Shown in pieces: positions 53,160 through 62,504 of a DNA stretch of 64,000 nt. Source of the DNA: Halobaculum litoreum. GTDB taxonomy: Archaea > Halobacteriota > Halobacteria > Halobacteriales > Haloferacaceae. The position numbers and the translations under genes were made by a program. The notes beneath the pieces were generated by a model. That model had not been told where the DNA came from and did not search any database. It was given only the letters and a program-made list of their open reading frames with translations. The stretch covers positions 496,001 through 560,000 of the forward strand of contig NZ_CP126156.1 in assembly GCF_030127125.1 (NCBI RefSeq), in the 5' to 3' direction. The number at the start of each line of letters is the position of its first letter. The first letter of the stretch is position 1.

Positions 53160-53660
53160 TCACTCGAGCCGGTCGGCGACGTCGCGCAGTTGCGCGCGGC
53201 GCTCCTCGGTCGCCTCCTCGCGGAGCGCCGTCTCCTCGGCGGTCGGACACTCGAGGGCCGGCACCGGCGTCGGCGTCCCCTCCTCGTCGAGCGCGACGAA
53301 GGTGAGGAACGAGGTCGTCGTCCGGCGCTCCTCGCCGGTCTTCGGGTTCTCGGCGCGCACGTCCACCTTCACGTCGACGCTGGTGCGCCCCGTGTTGAAC
53401 ACGTACGCCTCGAGGACGGCGACCTCCCCGAGGTCGATGGGCGCGATGAAGTCGACGTGGTCGAGCGACGCCGTGACGCACTGGCGGCGGGCGAACCGCA
53501 TCGCCGCGATGGCCCCGCAGATGTCCATCCAGTGGAGCACCGCCCCGCCCAGCGCCCGGCCGAGGTTGTTCGTGTCGTTCGGGAGGATGAGCTCCGTCAT
53601 CTCCGTGTGGGACGCCGCGAGCGTGGTGTCCCGGTCGTCCGGATCCGGCGTGTCGCGCAT
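53160..53660 (-). CDS. Hotdog-fold acyl-CoA thioesterase
   Basis: 166 residues. The BACH/YciA-type hotdog signature is MTELILPNDTNNLGRALGGA followed by VLHWMDICGAIAAMRFARR, then VDFIAPIDLGEVAVLEAYVF, NTGRTSVDVKVDVRAENPKT and TTSFLTFVALDEEG. The asparagine/aspartate catalytic motif PNDTNxLGxxxGG is present. It hydrolyses acyl-CoA (broad chain length in relatives). The ATG at 53660 gives MRDTPDPDDRDTTLAASHTE. It is convergent with the protease gene. Confidence 0.92.
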   Translation of the reverse strand: MRDTPDPDDRDTTLAASHTEMTELILPNDTNNLGRALGGAVLHWMDICGAIAAMRFARRQCVTASLDHVDFIAPIDLGEVAVLEAYVFNTGRTSVDVKVDVRAENPKTGEERRTTTSFLTFVALDEEGTPTPVPALECPTAEETALREEATEERRAQLRDVADRLE

Positions 53661-53716
53661 GGCCGGCCGTTCCGTCGCCGCCGGTATCAACCCCGCCGGT
53701 CGCGGTATCGGCCGAG

Positions 53717-53724
53717 TACTTATG
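53717..53724 (+). promoter_or_regulatory. TATA element deciding the start of the next small gene
   Basis: TACTTATG, about 29 bases before the GTG at 53749. That places transcription start at the GTG itself, i.e. a leaderless mRNA. The ATG inside this element (53722) therefore is unlikely to be the start. Confidence 0.5.
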
Positions 53725-53748
53725 TCGTGCCTCCCGATACCGTCGGCC

Positions 53749-53964
53749 GTGATAACGAACCGCGAGATCGCGTCGAGCGCCCTCCTGAACGAGGCGCTCG
53801 ACGAGGTGGTCGAGTCGGCGGTCGACAACGGGTTCGAGCGCGGCGAACTGGCGGCGGTGTTCCGCGACCGCGCGGCGGCCCTCGAGGCCGAGGCGGACGG
53901 CGACGGGGCGGCGGGCGTCGAGGCGGCCGACGTCGAAGCGGACGGCGTCGACGACGGCGCCTGA
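53749..53964 (+). CDS. Small haloarchaeal acidic protein
   Basis: 71 residues from GTG 53749: ITNREIASSALLNEALDEVV then ESAVDNGFERGELAAVFRDR, followed by an acidic Ala/Asp/Glu-rich tail. The helical first half looks genuine; the tail is disordered. No family is known to me. The GTG is chosen over the ATG at 53722 from the promoter geometry. The gene is convergent with the bifunctional-nuclease-domain gene, 12 bases away. Confidence 0.55.
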   Translation: MITNREIASSALLNEALDEVVESAVDNGFERGELAAVFRDRAAALEAEADGDGAAGVEAADVEADGVDDGA

Positions 53965-53976
53965 ACGGGGCGGGCC

Positions 53977-54501
53977 TCAGCGGTAGCGGTACTCGTCGTC
54001 GGTGTCGGAGGAGCCGGAGCCGCCGGTGTCGCGGGGGCCGTCCGACGGCGACCGGCCGGGCTCGTCGTCGTCGAGTTCGATCGTCTCGGGCGGCTGGCCG
54101 GCGGCGTCGATCACGTCGTCGCTGATCCGGATCGGACACTCCAGCCGGACCGCCAGCGCGATGGCGTCGCTCGGGCGCGCGTCGAACGTGAACTGTTCGG
54201 GCTGGCCGTCCACGTAGCGCTCGGCGGTGAGCTTCCCGTAGAACGTGCCGTCCGCGAGGTCGTCGATCCGGACGGAGTCGACCGCGCCGCCGAACTCCGT
54301 CACCATCTCGACGAGCAGGTCGTGGGTGAGCGGGCGGTCGAACGCCTCGCCCGCGAGCCCGCCGCGGATCGACCGCGCCTGGTCGGCCGTGACGAAGATC
54401 GGCAGGTACTCCCCGCGCGCCCGGAGGACGACCGCGGGCACCTCCTCGCCGTTCGGCCCCGCCCCCACCCCGATGCCGGCGACTTCGGCCTCGTGGTCCA
54501 T
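53977..54501 (-). CDS. Bifunctional nuclease (BFN) domain protein
   Basis: 174 residues with a BFN/DUF151 domain: VVLRARGEYLPIFVTADQAR, IRGGLAGEAFDRPLTHDLLV and the signature FDARPSDAIALAVRLECPIR. In plants and some bacteria this domain has RNase/DNase activity; in archaea the activity is untested. A polar, Ser/Asp/Gly-rich tail of 35 residues follows. The start is ATG 54501 (MDHEAEVAGIGVGAG). An upstream start (MPGPRGSR) is possible but lies in the promoter-like gap. Confidence 0.88.
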   Translation of the reverse strand: MDHEAEVAGIGVGAGPNGEEVPAVVLRARGEYLPIFVTADQARSIRGGLAGEAFDRPLTHDLLVEMVTEFGGAVDSVRIDDLADGTFYGKLTAERYVDGQPEQFTFDARPSDAIALAVRLECPIRISDDVIDAAGQPPETIELDDDEPGRSPSDGPRDTGGSGSSDTDDEYRYR

Positions 54502-54681
54502 ACGCGACCCACGCGGTCCGGGCATGAATACCTACCGCGGCGCCCCCCTCGCCGACGCCGTCGGCGCTCGGGCCCACGCCCCGTCGTGTCGGCGGCGTGG
54601 GACTCCGACAGGCGTATACCGGCCGGCCGGAAAGACGGCGCCAATGAGTTACGGAACCGAGTCGCACGCGGGTGAACACCC

Positions 54682-56480
54682 GTGAGCCGCGACCCCGACG
54701 GGGTCGACGGTCCCGCGGCCGCCGCGGGCGACGACGGCGCGCCCGCCGGCGACGCCACCGGCGGTCCCGCCCCCGGCACCACGCCACAGCCCTCCAACGA
54801 GCGCGGCGAGGGGAGCGTCCGGGTCGTCGGCACCGCCCACGTCTCGGAGGCGTCCGTCCGCGAGGTGGAGGAAACCGTCGCCGAGGCGCGCCCGGACATC
54901 GTCGCCGTCGAACTCGACGAGGGGCGCTACCGGCAGATGAGAGGCGAGACGCCGGACGACCTCGACCCCGGCGACCTGCTGAAGGGGAACACCGTCTTCC
55001 AGTTCCTCGCGTACTGGATGCTGTCGTACGTCCAGACGCGGATGGGCGAGCGCTTCGACATCGACCCGGGCGCGGAGCTGCTGGCGGCCGTCGACACCGC
55101 CGAGGAGCTCGGCATCTCCGTCGCCCTCGTCGACCGCGACATCCAGACGACGATCCAGCGGTTCTGGGCCCGCCTCTCGGTCGTCGAGAAGCTCCGCATG
55201 GTCGGCGCGCTCGCGTTCGGGATCACCGACCCGCGGGTCGCCGGCGTCACCTTCGGGCTCGTCGTCGGCCTCCTGCTGGGGCCGGCGATCGGCCTGTTCG
55301 GCGGCGCCGTCGGCATCACCGGCGCCGTCCTGACGCGTGTCGGCGTCGGCGCGCTCGCCGGGGCGCTCGCCGGCTACCTCGGGTACCGCGCCGCCGCCGC
55401 CTCGCTCGGCGGCGACGCCGATGCGGACGCGCCGGGCGGCGTGACGACCCTCGGCGTCGGCGCGGTCGTCGCCGTCGCGGTCGCGGGGGCGGTCGTGGTC
55501 ACCGGCGTCGGCGTCGCGCCAGTCGCGGGCCTCCTGTCGGGCACCGTCCTCACCGCGGTCGGGAGCCTGACGCTCGGGCTCGCGGCCGGCCTCGGCGTCG
55601 GCGCCGTCGCGGCGCTGGCCATCGGCGCGCTGGGGATCGCCCCCGCCGCCGACGAGGAGTTCGAGGAGTTCGACCCGGACGAACTCACCGACGCGGACGT
55701 CGTGACGGCGATGATGGAGGAGTTCCGCCAGTTCTCGCCGGGCGGCGCGGAGGCGCTCATCGACGAGCGCGACGCGTACATCGCCCACCAGTTGGTCGGC
55801 CTCCGCAACGAGGGGTACGACGTGGTGGCGGTCGTCGGCGCGGGCCACCGCGCGGGCATCGAGTCGTACCTCGAGGCGCCGGAGACGCTCCCCCCCGATG
55901 GAGTCGCTCGTCGGCGCCGCGAAGTCCGGCGGCGTCCCGTGGGGGAAGCTCGCCGCCTTCGGCATCTCGGCGGCGTTCATCGCCTTCTTCGTCCTCTTGG
56001 CGATGGCTGGCGTCCGCAACGAACAGCTGCTCACGCTGTTCGCCGCGTGGTTCCTGATCAACGGCGTGTTCGCCGCCGGCCTCGCGAAGCTCGCGGGCGC
56101 GCGGTGGCGCTCGGCCGGCGTCGGCGGCGCCGTCGCGTGGATGACCTCCGTGAACCCCCCTGCTCGCGCCGGGGTGGTTCACCGGCTACATGGAGCTGCG
56201 TCACCTCACGGTGAACGTCTCCGATATCGGCACGCTGAACGAGCTGCTGTCCGACGAGACGCGGCCGATCCGGGCGATCGTCTCGGACATGCTCGACGTG
56301 CCGCTGTTCCGGCTCATCGTCGTCGTCGCGGCGACGAACGTCGGGAGCCTGATCGCGTCGGTGCTGTTCGCGACGTACGTCGTGCCGGCGTTCGCGCAGT
56401 CGCTGGAGCCGAGCATCACGGAGCTGATGATCGAGGGCGCCCGCGAGTCCGCCCGGATCATCTGGGGGGCCGTCGCGTGA
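54682..56480 (+). CDS. TraB-family membrane protein (two frameshifts)
   Basis: 598 residues after removing one extra C near 55891-55896 (ETLPP, then MESLVGAAKSGGVPWGK) and one near 56157 (MTSVNP, then LLAPGWFTGYMELRHL). An acidic Pro/Ala-rich N-terminus precedes the TraB domain: VRVVGTAHVSEASVREVEET, IVAVELDEGRYRQMRGETPD, LVDRDIQTTIQRFWARLSVV and the late VVAVVGAGHRAGIESYLEAP. An insertion of several hydrophobic helices (GLVVGLLLGPAIGLF etc.) lies inside, and four or five more TM segments form the C-terminus. TraB proteins relate to bacterial pheromone-shutdown and Tiki-type metalloproteases; function in archaea is unknown. Its stop overlaps the start of the M50 protease gene (GTGA). Confidence 0.85.
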
Positions 56481-57178
56481 GCCGGGGCGACGCCCGCGCC
56501 GACGGCGGCACGGCGACCGGCTACGCCGCCGCCGCGCGACGGCTCACCTTCTCGACGCGCGAACTCCGCGACTTCGGCGTCGCGTGGGTGGCGCTGTCGG
56601 TCGCGTTCACCGTCTTCTTCGCCGGCGGCGGCAACACGGTCGTCCGGAACCTCTCGCTGGGCGCGTACGGCACGCTCGGCGGGCTGTTCCTCGTCAGCCT
56701 CGTCACCGCCGGGGTGGCGTTCCTGCTGCACGAACTCGCGCACAAGGTCGTCGCCGTCCGCTACGGCCAGCGCGCCGCCTTCCGCGCGGACTACGGGATG
56801 CTGTTCCTCGCGGTCGTCGCGGCGACGGCGGGGTTCCTGTTCGCCGCGCCCGGCGCGGTCCACCACGCCGGCCGGATCACGAAGCGGCAGAACGGGCTCA
56901 TCGCGCTCGCCGGCCCGGTGGTCAACCTCGCGCTCGCGGCCGTGTTCGCCCCGCTGTTCGTCGTCGGCCTGCTCGGGTTCTCGGGCGCCGCGCTCACGGT
57001 CGGCACGTACGGCGTCGCGGTGAACCTCCTGCTGGCGGCGTTCAACCTCATCCCGTTCGGCCCGCTCGACGGCGCGACCGTCCGCGAGTGGTCGACCGCG
57101 GTGTGGCTCGCCGCGTTCCTCCCGAGCGCGGTGCTGGCGGCCGGCTTCGCGGTCGTGTTCGTCGTCAGGCTGTTTTGA
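56477..57178 (+). CDS. M50-family (site-2) membrane metalloprotease
   Basis: A 233-residue intramembrane zinc protease. H85-E86-x2-H89 in FLLHELAHKVVAV is the zinc/catalytic helix and D198 in NLIPFGPLDGATV the third ligand (NxxPxxxLDG). ITKRQNGLIALAGPVVNLAL is another family block. About six TM helices. It starts at GTG 56477, overlapping the TraB stop, so the two are translated together. Site-2 proteases cut membrane-anchored regulators; the coupling to TraB hints at a shared membrane quality-control role, which is inference. Confidence 0.92.
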   Translation: MSRGDARADGGTATGYAAAARRLTFSTRELRDFGVAWVALSVAFTVFFAGGGNTVVRNLSLGAYGTLGGLFLVSLVTAGVAFLLHELAHKVVAVRYGQRAAFRADYGMLFLAVVAATAGFLFAAPGAVHHAGRITKRQNGLIALAGPVVNLALAAVFAPLFVVGLLGFSGAALTVGTYGVAVNLLLAAFNLIPFGPLDGATVREWSTAVWLAAFLPSAVLAAGFAVVFVVRLF

Positions 57179-57199
57179 GGGTCGCGGCCGTCGCACGCC

Positions 57200-57508
57200 C
57201 GCGGCCTCCCGCCGGTCCGCTGTCCCCGCACGGTCGTGGGCGGCTCGGCCCGGGGACCTCGCCGCCGTCTTCCCGCGGCCTCCCTTCAGTCCGCTGCCCC
57301 CCGCGTCCGTGGGCGGCTCGGCCCGGAGACCTCGCCGCCGTCTTCCCGCGGCCTCCCTTCAGTCCGCTGCCCCCGCGTCCGTGGGCGGCTCGGCCCGGAG
57401 ACCTCGCCGCCGTCTTCCCGCGGCCTCCCTTCAGTCCGCTGCCCCCCGCGTCCGTGGGCGGCTCGGCCCGGAGACCTCGCCGCCGTCTTCCCGCGGCCTC
57501 CCTTCGGT
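57200..57508. repeat. Tandem repeat, four units of 72-73 bases, related to the 78-base repeat
   Basis: Four units with anchors (GCTCGGCCCG) at 57243, 57316, 57388 and 57461. The core GTGGGCGGCTCGGCCC then GGAGACCTCGCCGCCGTC is the same as in the 78-base tract at 50 kb; the remainder (TTCCCGCGGCCTCCC, TTCAGTCCGCTGCC) differs. Unit-length differences of one base come from a run of five versus six Cs. The tract fills the gap between the M50 protease gene and purM. No open frame in it looks like a gene. Confidence 0.85.
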
Positions 57509-57557
57509 CGGCCGCGCTGTCGGTGCGCTTTTGCTCCCGCCCGAACCCCTCACGAGC

Positions 57558-58571
57558 ATGACCGACGACGCCGCGGGGGACGACGGGGACGCCGAGGAAG
57601 CCGAGGAGGGACTGACGTACGCCGACGCCGGCGTCGACATCGACGCCAGCGAGGCGGCGACGGCGGCGCTCGTCTCGGCCGTCGGCGACGCCGGCGCCGA
57701 GGGGAGCGACTACGCCGGCCTGCTCGACATCGGCGACCGCTACCTCGCGCTCGCGACCGACGGCGTCGGCACGAAACTGCTCGTCGCGGAGGCGCTCGGC
57801 GACTACTCGACGGTCGGCATCGACTGCATCGCGATGAACGCGAACGACCTCGTCGCCGCCGGCGTCGACCCCGTCGCCTTCGTCGACTACCTCGCGGTCG
57901 ACGAACCCGACGAGACGTTCTCCGAGCAGGTCGGCGCGGGCCTGCGCGAGGGCGCCGAGCGCGCCGGCGTCGCCCTCGTCGGCGGCGAGACGGCGGTGAT
58001 GCCCGAGGTGATCAAGGGACTCGATCTGGCGGGCACCTGCGCGGGTCTCGTCGCCAAGGACGCCGTGTTCGACGGCCACGCCGAACCGGGCGACGCGCTC
58101 GTCGGCTGGGCCTCCTCGGGCATCCACTCCAACGGGCTCACGCTCGCCCGCGAGGCCGTCACCCGGACCCACGAGTACACTGACGACTGCCCGTTCGAGG
58201 GGTACGACACGGTCGGCGAGGCCCTCCTCGAGCCGACGCGCATCTACGCCGACCTGCTGGCGCCGATGCGCGAGTACGGCGTCCGCGGCGCCGCCCACGT
58301 CACCGGCGGCGGGTGGACCAACCTCGAACGCCTCGGCGACAACCGCTACGAGGTGACCGACCCGTGGCCGGTCCAGCCCGTCTTCGAGTTCGTGCGGGCG
58401 GAGGGCAACGTGAGCGACGAGGAGATGCACCGCACCTTCAACATGGGGACCGGCTTCGTCGCGGCCGTCGACCCCGACCGCGCGGAGGCGTTGGCCGACG
58501 AGACGGACGGCCGCGTCGTCGGCGCGGTCGCCGAAGGCGACGGCGTCGCGATCCGCGGGCTGGAGCTGTAG
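57558..58571 (+). CDS. purM: Phosphoribosylformylglycinamidine cyclo-ligase
   Basis: AIR synthetase of purine synthesis: FGAM + ATP to AIR. 337 residues. After a 20-residue acidic extension (haloarchaeal), LTYADAGVDIDASEAATAAL leads into LALATDGVGTKLLVAEALGD, TVGIDCIAMNANDLVAAGVD then PVAFVDYLAVDEPDE, and VALVGGETAVMPEVIKGLDL. GAAHVTGGGWTNLERL and FNMGTGFVAAVDP complete the PurM fold. Mg-ATP binding residues are in place. ATG at 57558 directly after the repeat tract. Confidence 0.96.
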   Translation: MTDDAAGDDGDAEEAEEGLTYADAGVDIDASEAATAALVSAVGDAGAEGSDYAGLLDIGDRYLALATDGVGTKLLVAEALGDYSTVGIDCIAMNANDLVAAGVDPVAFVDYLAVDEPDETFSEQVGAGLREGAERAGVALVGGETAVMPEVIKGLDLAGTCAGLVAKDAVFDGHAEPGDALVGWASSGIHSNGLTLAREAVTRTHEYTDDCPFEGYDTVGEALLEPTRIYADLLAPMREYGVRGAAHVTGGGWTNLERLGDNRYEVTDPWPVQPVFEFVRAEGNVSDEEMHRTFNMGTGFVAAVDPDRAEALADETDGRVVGAVAEGDGVAIRGLEL

Positions 58572-58580
58572 CCGGCCGGA

Positions 58581-59560
58581 TCACTCGGCTCGTTCCCGCT
58601 CCCGCCCGGCCGCCGACTCGCGCTCCCCGCCCGTCGCCTCGGCCGCGTCGCGGAGCCCCCGCCCGTGGCCGGGCGCCGCCGCCGTCTCGACGCGCCCCTC
58701 GTCGTCGACGCGGGGGAGGTGCCGCCCGAGCGCGTCGACCACGGCCGCCACGTCGTCGGGGTCGTCGCGCTCGAACGACAGCGTCGGGTGGAGCCACGTG
58801 TCGCGTCGGATCTCGACCTCCTCGTCCGTGACCCGGTACCCCTCCAGCGTCTCCCAGCCGTGGAACCGCTCGCCGATCCGGACCCCCGCGTCGGTGACGG
58901 CCGCCCGCGGGGCGTCGTCGGCGTCGGTCCCGTCGGCGTCTCGGTCGTCCTCGTTTCCGCCCTCGTCGTCGCCCGCGGCCGACAGCACCGTACTCCCGGC
59001 GGTGACGAGCGTCGCGACCGACGTGAACAGCGCGGTCCCCACGCCGTCGCCGAACAGGTCGAACAGGCCGGCGGCCGCGAGCCCGACGGCGCCGATGGCC
59101 GCGACGGCCGCGCCCGCCAGCGCGGTGCGACCGGGCCCGTCGCCGCCGAAGCGGACGTGGACCGTCGCGTCGTCGATCCGCCGGCGACTCGTCTCCGTCT
59201 CCGCGAGCCACAGCGCGGCCATCGCCGGGAGACACGACGCCACGCCGGCGAGGGCGACCCACGCGGCCGGCGTCCCGGGAGCGGTCGCGCCGAGCGCCAC
59301 CGCCAGCCACCCGAGCCCGGAGAGCAGCGCCCCCCGAGGGCGGCGGGGGTCGACACCGACGAGAGTCCGGCCGCGAGGTCGTCGACGGCGGTCGCGCCCG
59401 CGAACGCGACGGCGGCGACCCCCGCGGCGACGCCGAGCGCCAGCGCCGGGTCCGGAGGGACGCCGGGCAGCAGCGTCGTCGCGGGAGCGACCACCGACGC
59501 GGCGTAGAGGGCGACCGACGCGGGCAGCGCCCGCCGTCGGAGTCCGTGGAGGGTCGTCAT
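58581..59560 (-). CDS. Haloarchaeal membrane protein with a cytoplasmic beta domain (one frameshift)
   Basis: 326 residues after restoring one G near 59331, between TPAALGG and ALLSGLGWLAVALG. From ATG 59560: MTTLHGLRRRALPASVALYA then four hydrophobic helices (two pairs), a soluble stretch ETSRRRIDDATVHVRFGGDG, two more helices, then an acidic linker and a globular part (GERFHGWETLEGYRVTDEEV, RRDTWLHPTLSFERDDPDDV). The last domain resembles PH-like/bPH beta domains seen in archaeal membrane proteins. An acidic, repetitive tail ends it. No known function. It is convergent with purM (9-base gap between stops). Confidence 0.6.
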
Positions 59561-59666
59561 CGCCGGGGACGTGTCCGCGTGTCGGAATAGATCCGGGCGT
59601 CGGCGACCGCGCGGCACGGCCCGTCGGTGCCGCGGCGCTCTTGAGGGTCGCGCCCGAACCCGGCGT

Positions 59667-60427
59667 ATGCCCATCGACGCGGACCCCGCCGACCTCGCGC
59701 TCGTCGGCGACCTCGTCGCCCGCGAGCGCCGCAGCGAGCGCCTCGCGCTCCACGCCGCCGAGTTGGACCGCACGTACAGCTACTTCGACCTGTGTAACAC
59801 CGCGTACAAGGTCGGCAACGTCCTCAGCCACCGCGGCGTCCGCGAGGGCGACCGGCTCGTCGTCGACCCCACGCCGCTCCCGGAGCCGGTGCTCACGTTC
59901 CTCGGCGCCGCCCTGCTCGGCGCCGTCACCGAGTTCGACGCCGACCCCCTCGCGGGTGCGACGCGCGCGGCGTCGTCGTCCCCGTCGCCCGCGAGGGCGA
60001 GTTCGACCTCCCCGGCGGCTCCAAGCTGATCTGCTTCGGCGGCGACCCCGAGCGCCCGGAGACGACCCACTGGGAGCAGGAGGTGTGGAGCGAGAACCCC
60101 GCGTTCCCGCCGACGTTCCACGACCCCGCGGACCCCGTCCTGCGCGATCCGGACGCCGACCGGACGTACTCGCACGCCGAACTCCTCGACGGCGCCCGCG
60201 ACGCGGCCGCCACCCTCGAACTGGACGCCGACTCCCGCGTCGCGGTGCGGGCACCCCTGACCGACCCCCGGACGGTCGCCGCGGGCGTGCTCGCGCCGCT
60301 GCTCGTCGGCGGGGCGGTCGCGCTCCCGGAGGGCGACGCGCCGCTCGACGCGACGGCGGCGGTGGTGGGGACGGACGGGACTGCGGCGGAAGAGCGGACG
60401 CTCTCGGTGGACGCGGTGTCGCTCTAG
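59667..60427 (+). CDS. Degenerate AMP-binding-like protein with a duplicated segment (one frameshift)
   Basis: 253 residues after restoring one G near 59958 (DADPLAG then CDARGVVVPVAREGE). Two stretches look like the N-terminal part of acyl-CoA synthetases: LDRTYSYFDLCNTAYKVGNV with REGDRLVVDPTPLPEPVLTF, and again DADRTYSHAELLDGARDAAA with LDADSRVAVRAPLTDPRTVA. In real ANL enzymes the P-loop ([10 protein letters not shown]) and downstream catalytic residues follow; none is present. It is therefore a probable pseudoenzyme. Its stop overlaps that of the acs gene (shared CTAG at 60424-60427). Confidence 0.6.
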
Positions 60428-62445
60428 CGCGCCTCCCGCAACGCCTCCAGCGCCTCGGGGTTCTCCATCGACGAGAGGTCGCCCGGGTCCTCGCCCTCGT
60501 ACACGGAGGCGATGGCGCGGCGGATGATCTTCCCCGACTGCGTCTTGGGGAACGCGTCGACGAACAGGATCTCGCGGGGTCGGAACGGCTTGCCGTGCTC
60601 CGCGCCCACGAGCGCGCGCAGGTCCGCCTTCAGCTCGTCGCTCGGCTCGACGCCCGGTTCGAGGACGACGTACGCGACGACCGCCGTCCCGGTGGTGTCG
60701 TCGTCGACGCCGACGGCCGCGGCCTGGTTCACCGCGTCGTGGTCGATGAGAACGCCCTCGATCTCGGCGGGGCCGACCTTCCGGCCGGCGACGTTGAGCG
60801 TGTCGTCGGCGCGGCCGTGGAGGAACCAGAAGCCGTCCGCGTCCTTCTGGGCCCAGTCGCCGTGGTTCCACAGCGGCGGGTCGGTGAACGTCGACCAGTA
60901 CTCCTCCAGGTAGCGCTCGTCGCCCGACCAGAGGCTCTTGGTCATGCTCGGACAGGAGTCGCGCGCGACGAGGTAGCCGCGCTCGTGGGTGTCGGCGATG
61001 CTGTCGCCGTCCTCGTCGACGATGTCGATGGCCATGCCGAGTCCGGGCCCGCCGAGCGTGCACGGCTTGAGCGGCTGGTCGGGCATCGGCATGAGGAAGC
61101 AGCCGCAGATCTCCGTGCCGCCGGAGATGTTGACGATGGGCGCCTCGCCGCCGCCGACGTGCTCGTAGAACCACAGCCAGCTCTCGGGGTCCCACGGCTC
61201 CCCGGTCGACCCGAGGATGCGGAGGCTGGAGAGGTCGTGGCCCTCGACGTGGTCGTCGCCGTACTTCCGGAGCGCGCGGATCGCGGTCGGGGAGATGCCG
61301 AACTGCGTCACGTCGTGGCGGTCGATCATCTCCCAGAAGCGGTCGGGTCCGGGGTGGTCGGGCGCCCCCTCGTACATGAGCACCGTCCCGCCGAACGTGT
61401 GGTTCCCGATCAGCGTCCACGGCCCCATCATCCAGCCGATGTCCGACACCCACCAGAACACGTCGCCGGGCCGCTGGTCGAAGCCGAAGTGGATCTCTTT
61501 AGCGCACTGTAGCTGGACGCCGGCGTGGGTGTGGACGATGCCCTTCGGCGTGCCCGTCGTCCCCGAGGAGTACAGGAGCATCGACTCCTGATCGCTGGGG
61601 AGCGACTTCGTCTCGTACTCGGCCGCCCGCGGGGCGACCGCGTCGGCCCACCACTCGTCGCGGCCCTCGGTCCACGGCACGTCGACGTCGCTCGACGGGT
61701 CGCTGCCCCCGAGTCGGTCGTACACGACCACGTCCTCGACGTGGCCCACCTCTTCGATGGCCTCGTCGGCGGCGTCCTTCAGCGTCACCTCGCTCCCGCG
61801 GCGGTGGAAGCCGTCCGCGGTGAACAGCACCGCACAGCCGGAGTCGTCGATGCGCGTCGCGGTCGCGTCGACGCCGAACCCGGAGAAGATGGGGACCGCG
61901 ATCGCGCCGACCTTGAAACAGCCGTACAGGATGCTCATCACCTCCGGCACCATCGGCATGTAGAGCCCGACCGTGTCGCCTGTCTCGACGCCGACCGACT
62001 CGAGGTAGTTGGCGACGCGGTCGGTCTGCGCGCGGAGGTCGCCGAACGTCACCTCGCGCGTGTCGCCGGGTTCGCCCTCCCAGACGCACGCCACGTCGTC
62101 GCGGGCGTCGCCGGCGGCGTGGCGGTCGAGCACGTTGTGCGCGAGGTTGATCTCGCCGCCGGGGTACCAGTCGGTGAACTGCGGGCCGTCCGTGTCGTCG
62201 CGGACGGCGTCGTACGGCTCGTAGAACTCGATCCCGAGGTAGTCGACGAGTTCGTCCCAGAACCAGTCGACGCCGGAGGCCGGCTCCCCTTCGACGTCGG
62301 TCGTCGTGCGCTCGATCAGTTCCTCGTAGCCGTCGACGTCGTACGCCCGCTCGAACGCCCGGACGTTCGTCGCCTCGGCGACCGCCTCGTCGGGTCGGTG
62401 GACCACGGTGTCGGTGTCGACCGTCGGGGCCGGATCCTCGCTCAT
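60424..62445 (-). CDS. acs: Acetyl-CoA synthetase (AMP-forming)
   Basis: A 673-residue ANL-family ligase: acetate (or another short acid) + ATP + Co[21 protein letters not shown] and [18 protein letters not shown] are the Acs N-terminal blocks. The P-loop is [20 protein letters not shown], followed by [40 protein letters not shown] and the catalytic-Lys segment [14 protein letters not shown]. Compared with classic Acs, the W-pocket region ([19 protein letters not shown]-like) is present, so a short substrate is likely, though propionate-type use is possible. The start is the ATG at 62445 ([12 protein letters not shown]). Confidence 0.92.
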   Translation of the reverse strand: MSEDPAPTVDTDTVVHRPDEAVAEATNVRAFERAYDVDGYEELIERTTTDVEGEPASGVDWFWDELVDYLGIEFYEPYDAVRDDTDGPQFTDWYPGGEINLAHNVLDRHAAGDARDDVACVWEGEPGDTREVTFGDLRAQTDRVANYLESVGVETGDTVGLYMPMVPEVMSILYGCFKVGAIAVPIFSGFGVDATATRIDDSGCAVLFTADGFHRRGSEVTLKDAADEAIEEVGHVEDVVVYDRLGGSDPSSDVDVPWTEGRDEWWADAVAPRAAEYETKSLPSDQESMLLYSSGTTGTPKGIVHTHAGVQLQCAKEIHFGFDQRPGDVFWWVSDIGWMMGPWTLIGNHTFGGTVLMYEGAPDHPGPDRFWEMIDRHDVTQFGISPTAIRALRKYGDDHVEGHDLSSLRILGSTGEPWDPESWLWFYEHVGGGEAPIVNISGGTEICGCFLMPMPDQPLKPCTLGGPGLGMAIDIVDEDGDSIADTHERGYLVARDSCPSMTKSLWSGDERYLEEYWSTFTDPPLWNHGDWAQKDADGFWFLHGRADDTLNVAGRKVGPAEIEGVLIDHDAVNQAAAVGVDDDTTGTAVVAYVVLEPGVEPSDELKADLRALVGAEHGKPFRPREILFVDAFPKTQSGKIIRRAIASVYEGEDPGDLSSMENPEALEALREAR

Positions 62446-62474
62446 GTCCGGCCGTTTTTGCGGGGAGGGCAAGT

Positions 62475-62483
62475 AGTTTTACA
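62475..62483. promoter_or_regulatory. Divergent promoter region of acs and the SDR gene
   Basis: AGTTTTACA at 62475-62483 lies about 26 bases before the SDR ATG (62505), fitting a leaderless TATA. On the minus strand GTAAAACTA is about 32 bases before the acs ATG at 62445. The 59-base gap must hold both promoters. Confidence 0.45.
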
Positions 62484-62504
62484 CGACTGCCGCGCACCGC
62501 CGGT

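Noticed and set aside
57165-58430. Minus-strand frame across the second repeat tract and purM
   Set aside because: Mostly the reverse of purM; purM itself is unmistakable.
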